Shown in pieces: positions 54,722 through 63,038 of a stretch of 64,000 bases of DNA. The notes beneath the pieces are model-generated. The model saw only the letters and a list, made by a program, of their open reading frames with translations. It was not told the origin of the DNA and made no database searches. Every line of letters begins with the position of its first letter. The first letter of the stretch is position 1. Origin of the DNA: Lachnospiraceae bacterium (GTDB lineage Bacteria > Bacillota > Clostridia > Lachnospirales > Lachnospiraceae); assembly GCA_015056945.1 (NCBI GenBank), contig SVFH01000002.1:1-64000 (forward strand), read 5' to 3'. A program made the position numbers and the translations under genes.

Positions 54722-57700
54722 TCAGTAATTATAAAACTCCGTATTTTTTACGGTTTTGGCTGTAATGCTGAATTTAACCGTTTTGATGCCTCCGTAATTG
54801 CCGACACCGCGTAACACAACCGTTGCCTTACCTTTTTTTACATTGTTTGCATAGCTTACGATTTCATAATCGCTCGGGCTTAATTTCACACCTTTTACGG
54901 TGATGTTTATCTGGTCTTTGCCCGGTTCTACCGCTTTGCCGGTATACGCCTGCGGGCTTACCTTTACTGTTGCCTTGGAGATATCTGCCTTCACGACACG
55001 ATATTTTCCATATGCCGTAACAGAAGTGTAATTTCCTTTTCCGGTTACTTCCACGCGGATAACACAGCCTAACGGAAGAACATCTCCTTTTTCAAGAACA
55101 CTTCCTTCTGTACGGAGCGTTCCGTCAGCAAGAACCGTATCTTCATCGTAAACGTAGTTTATGTTTTTCTCGTAATCAACACCTGCTTTTAATAGCTTTC
55201 CGTCCAAATCATATATCTTCGGAACAGAGATAAAAGCACCTTTCTTTGTTGTCACAGCCTTGTCTGCCGAGCGGATTTCCATCCGTGCAAAATTCTGTTT
55301 GACAATCTGATACTGAAGACTGATGCTGCTCTTAAAGCTTCCTTTTCCTTTGATAATCATTACAGGTACCTTGGCAGAACCGGAACCGTCATGCAGCGCC
55401 TTGTTATTCTTGTAGGAAACCGTGTAATCCCTGCCTTCCGTAAGAAGCTTTCCGTCAAATTTAACAACCGGCTGCGTCTTTGCTCCGCCCTTCGCATACG
55501 GTACCTCTTCCTGATAAGATACCGTGAACGTTCCGTTTGCATTTGCCTTAATATCATACGGTGTAATCTTAAAAGTCTTCTTCAATGTACCCGTATATTT
55601 GCCAATACCGGTAAAGAGAACGGTAGCCGTGCCGACCTTCTTATTATTCATATACTTTACTGTGTAATCCTTATTCTCCACAAGGATTTCCAAAGGCTGA
55701 CCTTTCGCACTATAAGTCAGTTTCACGCTATCCTGTTTCAGAACCTTGCCGGTATACGGCACAGACGTTGCGAAATCCTGCAGTTTCGCTTTGGATAAAG
55801 CATGGCCGGTAATCTTAAACGTAACAGTCTTGACACCTGCATAATGAATGCCGTCACCGATGATGCGTACACTTGCAGTACCTACCTCAACATTATTTCT
55901 GTACAAAACAGTATACTGCGAAGCATCCACAACTGTTTTACCGTCTTTGACTTCCACGCTCGGTGTAATTGCCGCACCCGTATAAGGCTGTGCCGGAATT
56001 GCTGTTACCTTCAGCTTGCTCGCCTGTTTTACCTGGCTGATTGTCAACATGCTCTTTAAACTTCCGCAGTAATTTCCGGTACCTTCTACGATAATTTCGT
56101 AAGTTCCGACCTCTTTATATGCATCCGCACTCACATCGTTATATTGTAAGATAAAATCTTTTTTCACCTTCAGTTTCGTACTGTTAAAGTACACTGTCGG
56201 AACCGGCTTTTGTATCTTTCCGTTATAAGGAACAGAAACATTTTCTGCAAAAAATGCAGGAGAATCTTCAATATTCATCGGTGCAATCGTGAAATTCTTC
56301 ACAATTTTATCTTTATAATTTCCTTTTCCTGTTACGATTACGGCGGGAGCTTTCTTCGCATCGGCTTTGGCTGCAAGTTTGTTATTCTTATAGGATACGG
56401 TGTAATCCGTGCCCGCATCCAACATCTTTTTACCATGGTATACATTCAAATCAAACACAACCGCACTGCCGTCATACACAACATCTTCCACACCTGCAAC
56501 CCAGAGTCCTTCCGGAATCATGCCGTTCTCAGGAACATCTTCGGGCAGAACCTCTCCCAAATCCTTGGAATCGTCTCTTACGGTATAATGAAACGTTGCA
56601 ACCGGGCTGTCCTTCAAACCTTCTTTTACCGCAAAGGCAAGAATCAAAACATTCTTATTTACAACAATTGCGTCTGTATAGACTGTACTGTTTCTTGTCG
56701 GGGTTGTTCCGTCAAGCGTATAGTAAATCGTTGCATCCAACGTTTCTGTTGAAAGTCTGACTTTGGTTCCCTTTTCTACTTCACTGCCATCGGCAACGTT
56801 GGCAGAAGGAGCCAAAACGCCCATCTTTTCTTTCCAATTAGCATAAAGTACGAGATCTCCCAAATCAGTACCGGTCGGAATGCCCTCTATTTTACTCTCT
56901 TCTGCGAAAGCTGCATCCCTGTACCAGCCTAAGAAGGAACAATCGTCTTTAACCGGTGCGTGCAGTACCAAATCCGGATAAAAAGGATTGTATGCAGCGG
57001 GATTTGTTTCGAGAAGCGTACCGCCGTGTAATTCGTAGCGGATGGTGTAGTCTTTTTTCACGGTAATCATACAGGTTGCCTTCTTGGTTGCATCCTTTAC
57101 GCTGGTTGCGGTAATCACTGCACTACCCGCTTTCACACCTGTAATTTTGCCGTCTTTTACGCTTGCAATTTCATCATCTGAGCTTGTCCAAATAACATCC
57201 TGTGCTACGGAATCATCACTCATAACAGGTGAAACCGTTGCTTCGAGCGAGAGTTCTTCATATGCGAAAATCTCTGCTTCTTTATGATTCAACGTAACTT
57301 CTTTGACCGCGCCGTACGCATATTGTATCTCAACCTCAGGAGAATAAGCGCTCTCTACGCCATCATATTCAGCCGTTACCACATACAAATAGGTGCCTGC
57401 CGCGGTAATGGGATCCTGATAAGTTGTTTCGGTCGTATTTCCTAATTTGGTATAGTTACTTTCTGTCTTTTTTTTGCGATATACATTATAGCTGTCCGCT
57501 TTCGCAATTTCATTCCAGCGAATCGTAATTCCCTCTTTGGTCGCTTGGGATTCACTGATTTGCGGACTTTCAAAGGCAAGCCACTTCGCATACAAGGTAA
57601 AATTACCGAAATCACTTCCCGTCGGAATCTTCTCCATACGGGTATTTTCTGCAAAATCCTTATCTCTGTACCAGCCGACAAAGCTGTAACCTGTTTTCTC

Positions 57701-59827
57701 AGGACTGTATAACACAAGATCCGGATAGAAAGGATTATAGTCGGTCGGATTTGCATCTTTTAATGTACCGCCGTTTAACTCGTAGCTGATTTTATAATCA
57801 TTTTTGACGGTAACACTGCAGGTTGCCTTCTTGGTTGCATCCTTTACACTGGTTGCAGTAATAACCGCCGTACCGGGCTTTATTCCCATGATTTGACCAT
57901 TATTCACAGTTACGATTGTTTCATCCGAACTTGACCAGCTGACTGATGTATCAATAGTATCCCCTTTCAAAACAGGAAATACACTTGCTGTCAGCGTTGT
58001 ATCCTCATAGCGGAACAGAAGAAGCGATGAAAAATCTAACACGACTTCCCGGATTCCGCCGGTTTCATAAGTTACCACAACCGGTTCGGAAAGCTTACTT
58101 TCAATGCCTCCTATTTCTGCACTTACCGCAAACGAATATTTACCGTTTCCGGTAGGTTTAAACTGATAAGCTGTTTCGGCAGTTGTTCCTATTTCCCTAA
58201 ATTCAGCTCCTTCTTTTACTTTGCAATAAACATGATAACGTTCTGCATTCTCCACACCGCTCCATGTAATGCCGACGGAACCAACGGAAATATCAGACCC
58301 CGTAATGGCAGGTGAGGAATAATTGAAAATATAACGCAGACAGGCTTTTGCACCTTCCAGGCTTTTCGCAGTGACTTCTGCGTAACGCACTTTATTGTTG
58401 CCGTCTATCAGAGCGACCACCGGAAATGTAAGAGTGCCTCCCGTGTGACCACCCTTTCTTGCATAGACCCACAGAGCAGAACTGCCGACATCGCCTTCTG
58501 CACCATATGCATATGTAATATCCGCACAGTCCAGCTCTTCTTCCAATGACTGAATGGTTTCCATCGTTTGGTCTATATCAATCATTATCACGCGGATACT
58601 TTTATTGGAAGGAAGCCCTGAGGCTTTGAGCAGATTCAAATAATTTCTCGTATTATAGCAGGTGGCACGTCCTATCACCAGAATCGTACACTCTCCCGCA
58701 TTGGCGGTTGTAGATACACTGCCGCCGGTTGTTGTCGTGAACTGATATTCCGGATTATTCTGCTCCGGATAGGTATTTTCTTCACCGCCTATGTCGCTTT
58801 TACCATATGACAGCGCCGCCATCGGATACTTCAAATGAAACTCTGTCGTATTATATTCTTCATCTCTGACATGATTTCCGAAATCTGCCTGGGATAAAAG
58901 ATACCATTCTCTTCCGCCGGGTGTTGCCATATTACCGTTTTCATCCACGGTATATCCGTCCCAAGTGGAATCAATGTTATAAAATAATCCGTCTATTTCC
59001 ACGATATTCCAGCCGTGCGCACCGCCTGAATAACCGGTTATCACACGTGCCGGTATGCCATTCTCTTTCATCATGCGGTATGTCAGTGTAGAATATCCCT
59101 GGCACACACAGGTGCCGTCAATCAGACCACCGTATGCAGACCACGCAATCGGATATGCGGATATGCCATCCTCCAAATGCGCATAGTCGTACGTAATATG
59201 ATTCGTAACATAGTCATAAATCTTACCTATTTTAGCCTCTCTGCCTAACGAATCAAGTTCCAGACTCTCATATACTTCTTCCAGTTTCTCTGTTACCGCG
59301 ACTTCCTGTTCAGGAGTCGTCAGATAACTAAAAAGAAACTGATAGGAAACCGTATTCTTATTAGCATTCGAACTATAGCCGATTTGACCGCCCCGATAAT
59401 GAAACTTAATATAATCTCCTTCATATCCCAATGATTCGGCATCATCTTCCATCGATTCATCTAAAATAGCATACAACTCGTTCCACGGGTTTGTCGGAAT
59501 TGTTTCATATTGTACGGTAACAACCACCTCTTCTTCCCGCGCTACCAGTCCTGCCGTCAGGGCATCAACTGCTTCCTCCCGGCTCAATGCCTCGGAGGTT
59601 GCGTTGACAAATGTATCTGATACGGAAACAGATTCCGCCCATGCAGCAATTTCCTCCTCTGTAATCCAGTCTGCATAGAGCGGATTTACCATAATATCAG
59701 TAAAAGTCTCTGCCGCTCCGTCTTGTGCCGACACATCTGCTTCAGTCGCAAGAACCGGAAGTTCAATGCTTCCTGCAAACAGACACGTGCAAAGCAACAT
59801 CACCAAAAATATCTTTAGCTTTCTCAT
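54722..59827 (-). CDS. Giant secreted protein: transglutaminase-like, thioredoxin-like and Ig/InlB repeats
   Basis: 1701 residues. Signal peptide (1-~28). A transglutaminase-like domain (~205-310) keeps the triad: Cys in GTCVCQGYS, His in GAHGWNIV, Asp in YNIDSTWD. Next (~375-500) is a thioredoxin-like fold with a single Cys (GRATCYNTR) and cis-Pro (TFPVVALID). Then come two rounds of Fn3-like, BIG2-like (TSVKDATKKATCSVTVK) and InlB-type repeats (YELNGGTL...GWYRD), a chitobiase-like segment (YYTLDGTTPTRNSTVY), and six or more MBG/Ig-like repeats (DYTVSYKNNK). No LPXTG sorting signal. Probably a wall-associated or released adhesin/crosslinker. Confidence 0.88.
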   Translation of the reverse strand: MRKLKIFLVMLLCTCLFAGSIELPVLATEADVSAQDGAAETFTDIMVNPLYADWITEEEIAAWAESVSVSDTFVNATSEALSREEAVDALTAGLVAREEEVVVTVQYETIPTNPWNELYAILDESMEDDAESLGYEGDYIKFHYRGGQIGYSSNANKNTVSYQFLFSYLTTPEQEVAVTEKLEEVYESLELDSLGREAKIGKIYDYVTNHITYDYAHLEDGISAYPIAWSAYGGLIDGTCVCQGYSTLTYRMMKENGIPARVITGYSGGAHGWNIVEIDGLFYNIDSTWDGYTVDENGNMATPGGREWYLLSQADFGNHVRDEEYNTTEFHLKYPMAALSYGKSDIGGEENTYPEQNNPEYQFTTTTGGSVSTTANAGECTILVIGRATCYNTRNYLNLLKASGLPSNKSIRVIMIDIDQTMETIQSLEEELDCADITYAYGAEGDVGSSALWVYARKGGHTGGTLTFPVVALIDGNNKVRYAEVTAKSLEGAKACLRYIFNYSSPAITGSDISVGSVGITWSGVENAERYHVYCKVKEGAEFREIGTTAETAYQFKPTGNGKYSFAVSAEIGGIESKLSEPVVVTYETGGIREVVLDFSSLLLFRYEDTTLTASVFPVLKGDTIDTSVSWSSSDETIVTVNNGQIMGIKPGTAVITATSVKDATKKATCSVTVKNDYKISYELNGGTLKDANPTDYNPFYPDLVLYSPEKTGYSFVGWYRDKDFAENTRMEKIPTGSDFGNFTLYAKWLAFESPQISESQATKEGITIRWNEIAKADSYNVYRKKKTESNYTKLGNTTETTYQDPITAAGTYLYVVTAEYDGVESAYSPEVEIQYAYGAVKEVTLNHKEAEIFAYEELSLEATVSPVMSDDSVAQDVIWTSSDDEIASVKDGKITGVKAGSAVITATSVKDATKKATCMITVKKDYTIRYELHGGTLLETNPAAYNPFYPDLVLHAPVKDDCSFLGWYRDAAFAEESKIEGIPTGTDLGDLVLYANWKEKMGVLAPSANVADGSEVEKGTKVRLSTETLDATIYYTLDGTTPTRNSTVYTDAIVVNKNVLILAFAVKEGLKDSPVATFHYTVRDDSKDLGEVLPEDVPENGMIPEGLWVAGVEDVVYDGSAVVFDLNVYHGKKMLDAGTDYTVSYKNNKLAAKADAKKAPAVIVTGKGNYKDKIVKNFTIAPMNIEDSPAFFAENVSVPYNGKIQKPVPTVYFNSTKLKVKKDFILQYNDVSADAYKEVGTYEIIVEGTGNYCGSLKSMLTISQVKQASKLKVTAIPAQPYTGAAITPSVEVKDGKTVVDASQYTVLYRNNVEVGTASVRIIGDGIHYAGVKTVTFKITGHALSKAKLQDFATSVPYTGKVLKQDSVKLTYSAKGQPLEILVENKDYTVKYMNNKKVGTATVLFTGIGKYTGTLKKTFKITPYDIKANANGTFTVSYQEEVPYAKGGAKTQPVVKFDGKLLTEGRDYTVSYKNNKALHDGSGSAKVPVMIIKGKGSFKSSISLQYQIVKQNFARMEIRSADKAVTTKKGAFISVPKIYDLDGKLLKAGVDYEKNINYVYDEDTVLADGTLRTEGSVLEKGDVLPLGCVIRVEVTGKGNYTSVTAYGKYRVVKADISKATVKVSPQAYTGKAVEPGKDQINITVKGVKLSPSDYEIVSYANNVKKGKATVVLRGVGNYGGIKTVKFSITAKTVKNTEFYNY

Positions 59828-60152
59828 ACAGTACCTTTCATCCTGTCCGGATGCTTCCTTTCTCCCGTGATTAAAGGGCTTTGTAATCCTTCTCCTATAG
59901 GCACCCTTCTCGCTTAGTGCTATAAAATAAGTATCATTATTATCTCACTTTTTGGATAATTTGCAATATGTTTTCTGAAAAAGCCTCTGTCTTTTTGTAT
60001 AATTTCAATATTTTTCTCACAAAAAACATGCTACAATGTATTTTAGGATTCAAATATCAAAAATCCGTAACGAAATCCTTGCAAACATCCCAAGAACTAT
60101 CAAATTAAAATCCTTTTTTTCGTTTATCATGATAACAGAAAGGAGCGGAAAA
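59828..60152. other. Divergent intergenic region
   Basis: AT-rich, about 325 bases between the surface-protein start and the AraC gene. The minus-strand leader has a small hairpin CATCC-GGACA-GGATG near the ribosome site; no riboswitch could be assigned. Confidence 0.4.
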
Positions 60153-61031
60153 ATGCGTAATGTCGAAGCAGTACAACAGATGATAGACTGGATGGAAGAA
60201 AATTTCGAGAACAATCCATCTCTCCCTGCGCTTTCGCAAGCAGTCGGCTACTCGCCCTGGTACTGTTCCTGTATGTTTCACGACATAGTCGGAATGACCT
60301 TAAAATCCTATATGACCAAAAGGCGATTATCTCGTATTGCAGAAGAAATCCGGGATACCGATGAGAGAATTCTTGATATCGCCGTCAAATACGGCTTCTC
60401 ATCACAGGAAGCGCTGACCAGAGTTTTTAAGACAGAGTTTGCTTGCACTCCTGCTACCTATCGGCGCCAAAAAAGACCGATTCCGATGACCGTGCACAAA
60501 CACGTTCTTTTCCCAAATTACGATGAAAAGAGGATAACAACAATGGAAAAAACCAGACTTGGTGTTCGCGTAGAACATATTCCCGCCCATAAATATCTGG
60601 GTATCCGGGAAGAAAAAGCAGAGAACTATGGTGAATTCTGGAAATATCACGACTGTGATGCAGTTTGCGGATTCGTTACCAGCATGGAAAAATCGGCGCA
60701 TCCGATTGTTACACCGCACACTGCTGGGTGGATTATGAAAGACGGTAAAAAAATATACTTTTACGGTACCGGTGTCCCTCTGGACTATGCCGGAGAAATT
60801 CCGGCAGGATTTGAATTATATGAAATTCCTGCCAGCGATTACCTCGTATTCTCCTACCCGTGCTTTGATTTTATGTCGGAGAATGCGGAAGTGATGAACG
60901 CCGTGGAAGAGTTGGCTTTCGGTTATGATCCTTCCGAAAAAGGGTATCGCTGGAACGAAGAAGCCTGCCCGATTTATCAAAGACACTGTCCCGAGAAATT
61001 CGGTTATGAGATTGTAAGACCTGTAAGGTAG
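60153..61031 (+). CDS. AraC-family regulator with GyrI-like effector domain
   Basis: 292 residues from the ATG at 60153 (AGGAG seven bases upstream). The two AraC helix-turn-helix motifs are N-terminal (~5-105: LPALSQAVGYSPWYCSCMFHDIVGMTL, ILDIAVKYGFSSQEALTRVFK). The C-terminal ~160 residues are a GyrI/effector-binding domain (RVEHIPAHKYLGIRE, FYGTGVPLDYAG, FELYEIPASDYLVF). Rob/SoxS-like layout: such proteins sense drugs or small molecules. Divergent from the giant surface protein. Repeat copy D follows directly. Confidence 0.92.
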   Translation: MRNVEAVQQMIDWMEENFENNPSLPALSQAVGYSPWYCSCMFHDIVGMTLKSYMTKRRLSRIAEEIRDTDERILDIAVKYGFSSQEALTRVFKTEFACTPATYRRQKRPIPMTVHKHVLFPNYDEKRITTMEKTRLGVRVEHIPAHKYLGIREEKAENYGEFWKYHDCDAVCGFVTSMEKSAHPIVTPHTAGWIMKDGKKIYFYGTGVPLDYAGEIPAGFELYEIPASDYLVFSYPCFDFMSENAEVMNAVEELAFGYDPSEKGYRWNEEACPIYQRHCPEKFGYEIVRPVR

Positions 61032-61172
61032 GAATTTTCTATGCTAGAACAAAGAGTCCGCGAGCGGACTCTCGCGCCGAGCGCGGTTGCGACAGCAACA
61101 TCTTCCTTACGCGCGAGTGTGCATCCTTAGCGGAGCTTTTTTATTGCATAGGAATTTCCTATGCAATAAAAA
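61031..61172. repeat. Dispersed three-hairpin element, copy D (best copy)
   Basis: Most complete copy: GAGTCCGC-GA-GCGGACTC, then TCGCGC...GCGCGA enclosing GTTGC-GACA-GCAAC, CATCTTCCTTACGCGCGAG, CATCCTTAGCGGAGC, T run, TTGCATAGGAA/TTCCTATGCAA, A run. It lies between convergent AraC and CPBP genes and can end transcripts in both directions. Confidence 0.9.
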
Positions 61173-61214
61173 ACGAAAGGCGGAAACATCAACTGTTCCC
61201 GCCCTTTATTATTG

Positions 61215-62090
61215 TTATTTCTTTGTTTTGATCAGCATCACCGCGGCAACCACAATCATCGGAATCATTGCGATGATTCCAAGCGGTGCCGGTCCCAAAA
61301 GCATCTGATCCGCATCTTCCGCACGCATCAAAAGAAGCGGAAGCGTTCCCGCGCCGTTAATCGCACCATGACCGATGGACGGAATCCAGATGCATTCCGT
61401 CTTCTCATACAGAACATCCAGAAAAATCCCTCCTGCCGTCGTAAAGAGGCAAAAGAGTGCCATTCCGAGAAACGGAGCGCCGAGATAATCCTTGCCGTAC
61501 TCATAGCCTGCCAGAATCATGACGGGCCAGTGCCATGCGCCCCAGAGAATACCGCCGAGAATCATACCCTTGGCACGGCCAAGCTTTTCTTTTAACACAG
61601 GATACATCACACCTCGCCAGCCGACCTCTTCACCAAGTGCCAGCAAACCGTTAAAAAGCGGTAGATAAAGCACACACTGTACTGCACTGATTACCAGCAA
61701 AAGAGGAATCGTAAGACCGGCCGCCTGCATTTCAGCCATAGCTTCCGCGCCGTTTTGCGTTGCCATGTATGAGCCGCTCCAATCCAGTCTGTCCGGAAAA
61801 ATAACAAAATAAAGCACTGCTCCAAGAAACGTAAGCACTATCGGGCCGAACCATGTAATGAGAATCCAGCCCCATTTCCCTTTGAACTTCGGTAACCACC
61901 CCATTCCTTTGAGCGGAATGCGGGCAATCAGCACCGAAAGAAATGGGACATACATACATAACATTATCATGCCCTGAAATACCAAAACATTTCCTGCATT
62001 GGCAAAAATACTCGCAACAATCTGAATGATCCATGCAATTCCGAATGCCGCAATCATATAGATGGTAAATTGTTTTTTACTTACTTTCAT
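61215..62090 (-). CDS. CPBP-family intramembrane metalloprotease
   Basis: 291 residues with seven to eight helices. Catalytic motif ALGEEVGWRGVMYP (EExxxR), GAWHWPVM with the metal His, and SIGHGAINGAG. The family cleaves prenylated or membrane peptides, and some confer bacteriocin immunity. It overlaps the end of the MerR gene by 14 bases, so they form one unit. Confidence 0.92.
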   Translation of the reverse strand: MKVSKKQFTIYMIAAFGIAWIIQIVASIFANAGNVLVFQGMIMLCMYVPFLSVLIARIPLKGMGWLPKFKGKWGWILITWFGPIVLTFLGAVLYFVIFPDRLDWSGSYMATQNGAEAMAEMQAAGLTIPLLLVISAVQCVLYLPLFNGLLALGEEVGWRGVMYPVLKEKLGRAKGMILGGILWGAWHWPVMILAGYEYGKDYLGAPFLGMALFCLFTTAGGIFLDVLYEKTECIWIPSIGHGAINGAGTLPLLLMRAEDADQMLLGPAPLGIIAMIPMIVVAAVMLIKTKK

Positions 62091-62820
62091 TTGTATCCTC
62101 TCCTTCCGTTGTATAGGTCTCTACACAGAAGCCTTTGTGGCCGCATGCCGTGCATGTAAGCTTCCTTGTTGTCGGTGTATGCGCCGCAAACATCATTTGC
62201 CCAAACTTCGGTTTGAACACCGTGTGACACTGCGGGCAGATGTAATCCACCTTCTTAAAATAGTAAACAACCCCCCATGCACAGGCCGCAATCACAATTG
62301 CCATTCCTATGATAAAAGGCCACCAGATGCCCGTTTGTAATGCCAGAATAAAACTACCCACTTCAATAATATCTGCCAGAATACCTACAATAATCATAAT
62401 TACCCTGACTTTGGTTAATTGCTTTTTTGTTTTCATAAGATAAGCAATGTCCCCTATGGATTCAACCGAGAAATGTTCCACTTTTTTAAGTCCTTCGGAC
62501 AACGCTTCCAGCTTACCGAGTCTTTCTTCACGTTCATGAAGTTCTTCCTGCAGTTGTTTCTTTTGCTGTTCCAGAATAAGGGAAATGACACTCTCCGGGT
62601 CCTCTTCGCGCATCAGTTCTCCGATGCTGTTAATCGGCAAATCCAGTTCACGCAAAAAGCATATAATTTTTAACTTTCGAAGGTCCTCTTCACTGTAAAG
62701 TCTTCTGCCGCCTTCGCTCAATTCGCTCGGTACAAGAATCCCTCTTGTATCATAATACTGCACCGTGCGTACTGTTATGTCGCAAAGCTTTGCCATTTCT
62801 CCGGTTGTGTATTTGGACAT
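62077..62820 (-). CDS. MerR-family regulator with zinc-ribbon membrane tail
   Basis: 247 residues. MerR winged helix ~1-70 (YTTGEMAKLCDITVRTVQYYDTRGILVPSE, GRRLYSEEDL), coiled coil ~75-120, then two hydrophobic helices (~143-188) and a C-terminal zinc ribbon (CPQCHTVFKPKFG, CTACGHKGFC). A membrane-attached MerR is uncommon. Translationally coupled to the CPBP protease, probably repressing or activating it in response to membrane stress or a peptide. Confidence 0.9.
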   Translation of the reverse strand: MSKYTTGEMAKLCDITVRTVQYYDTRGILVPSELSEGGRRLYSEEDLRKLKIICFLRELDLPINSIGELMREEDPESVISLILEQQKKQLQEELHEREERLGKLEALSEGLKKVEHFSVESIGDIAYLMKTKKQLTKVRVIMIIVGILADIIEVGSFILALQTGIWWPFIIGMAIVIAACAWGVVYYFKKVDYICPQCHTVFKPKFGQMMFAAHTPTTRKLTCTACGHKGFCVETYTTEGEDTNESK

Positions 62821-62862
62821 CGCTCCTGCCTCCTTTCAACGCCTATTTTAGGACGTTACGCT

Positions 62863-62885
62863 GCGTCACAAGCAATAGGTGACGC
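62863..62885 (-). promoter_or_regulatory. Candidate MerR operator
   Basis: GCGTCAC (62863-62869) and GTGACGC (62879-62885) form an inverted repeat with nine bases between, about 45 bases upstream of the MerR start. The dyad fits the spacer-type sites used by MerR proteins. Confidence 0.55.
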
Positions 62886-63038
62886 AAGGGGATTTTTTAT
62901 TTTTTTATTGAATTTCTATGAAAGGCGTATCACCGCCACCGTTACAAAGATACCAAAAGACTCGTTTTCTGTAAAGAGAACATACGGCCTTTTATGCATG
63001 GTGCCTTACACATTATAAAAGGAGTGTCCCGTCACCGC

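Noticed and set aside
59828-60152. Riboswitch in the leader of the giant surface protein
   Set aside because: An ACAAAGCCC stretch and small hairpins were seen, but the order of conserved blocks of known classes is absent.
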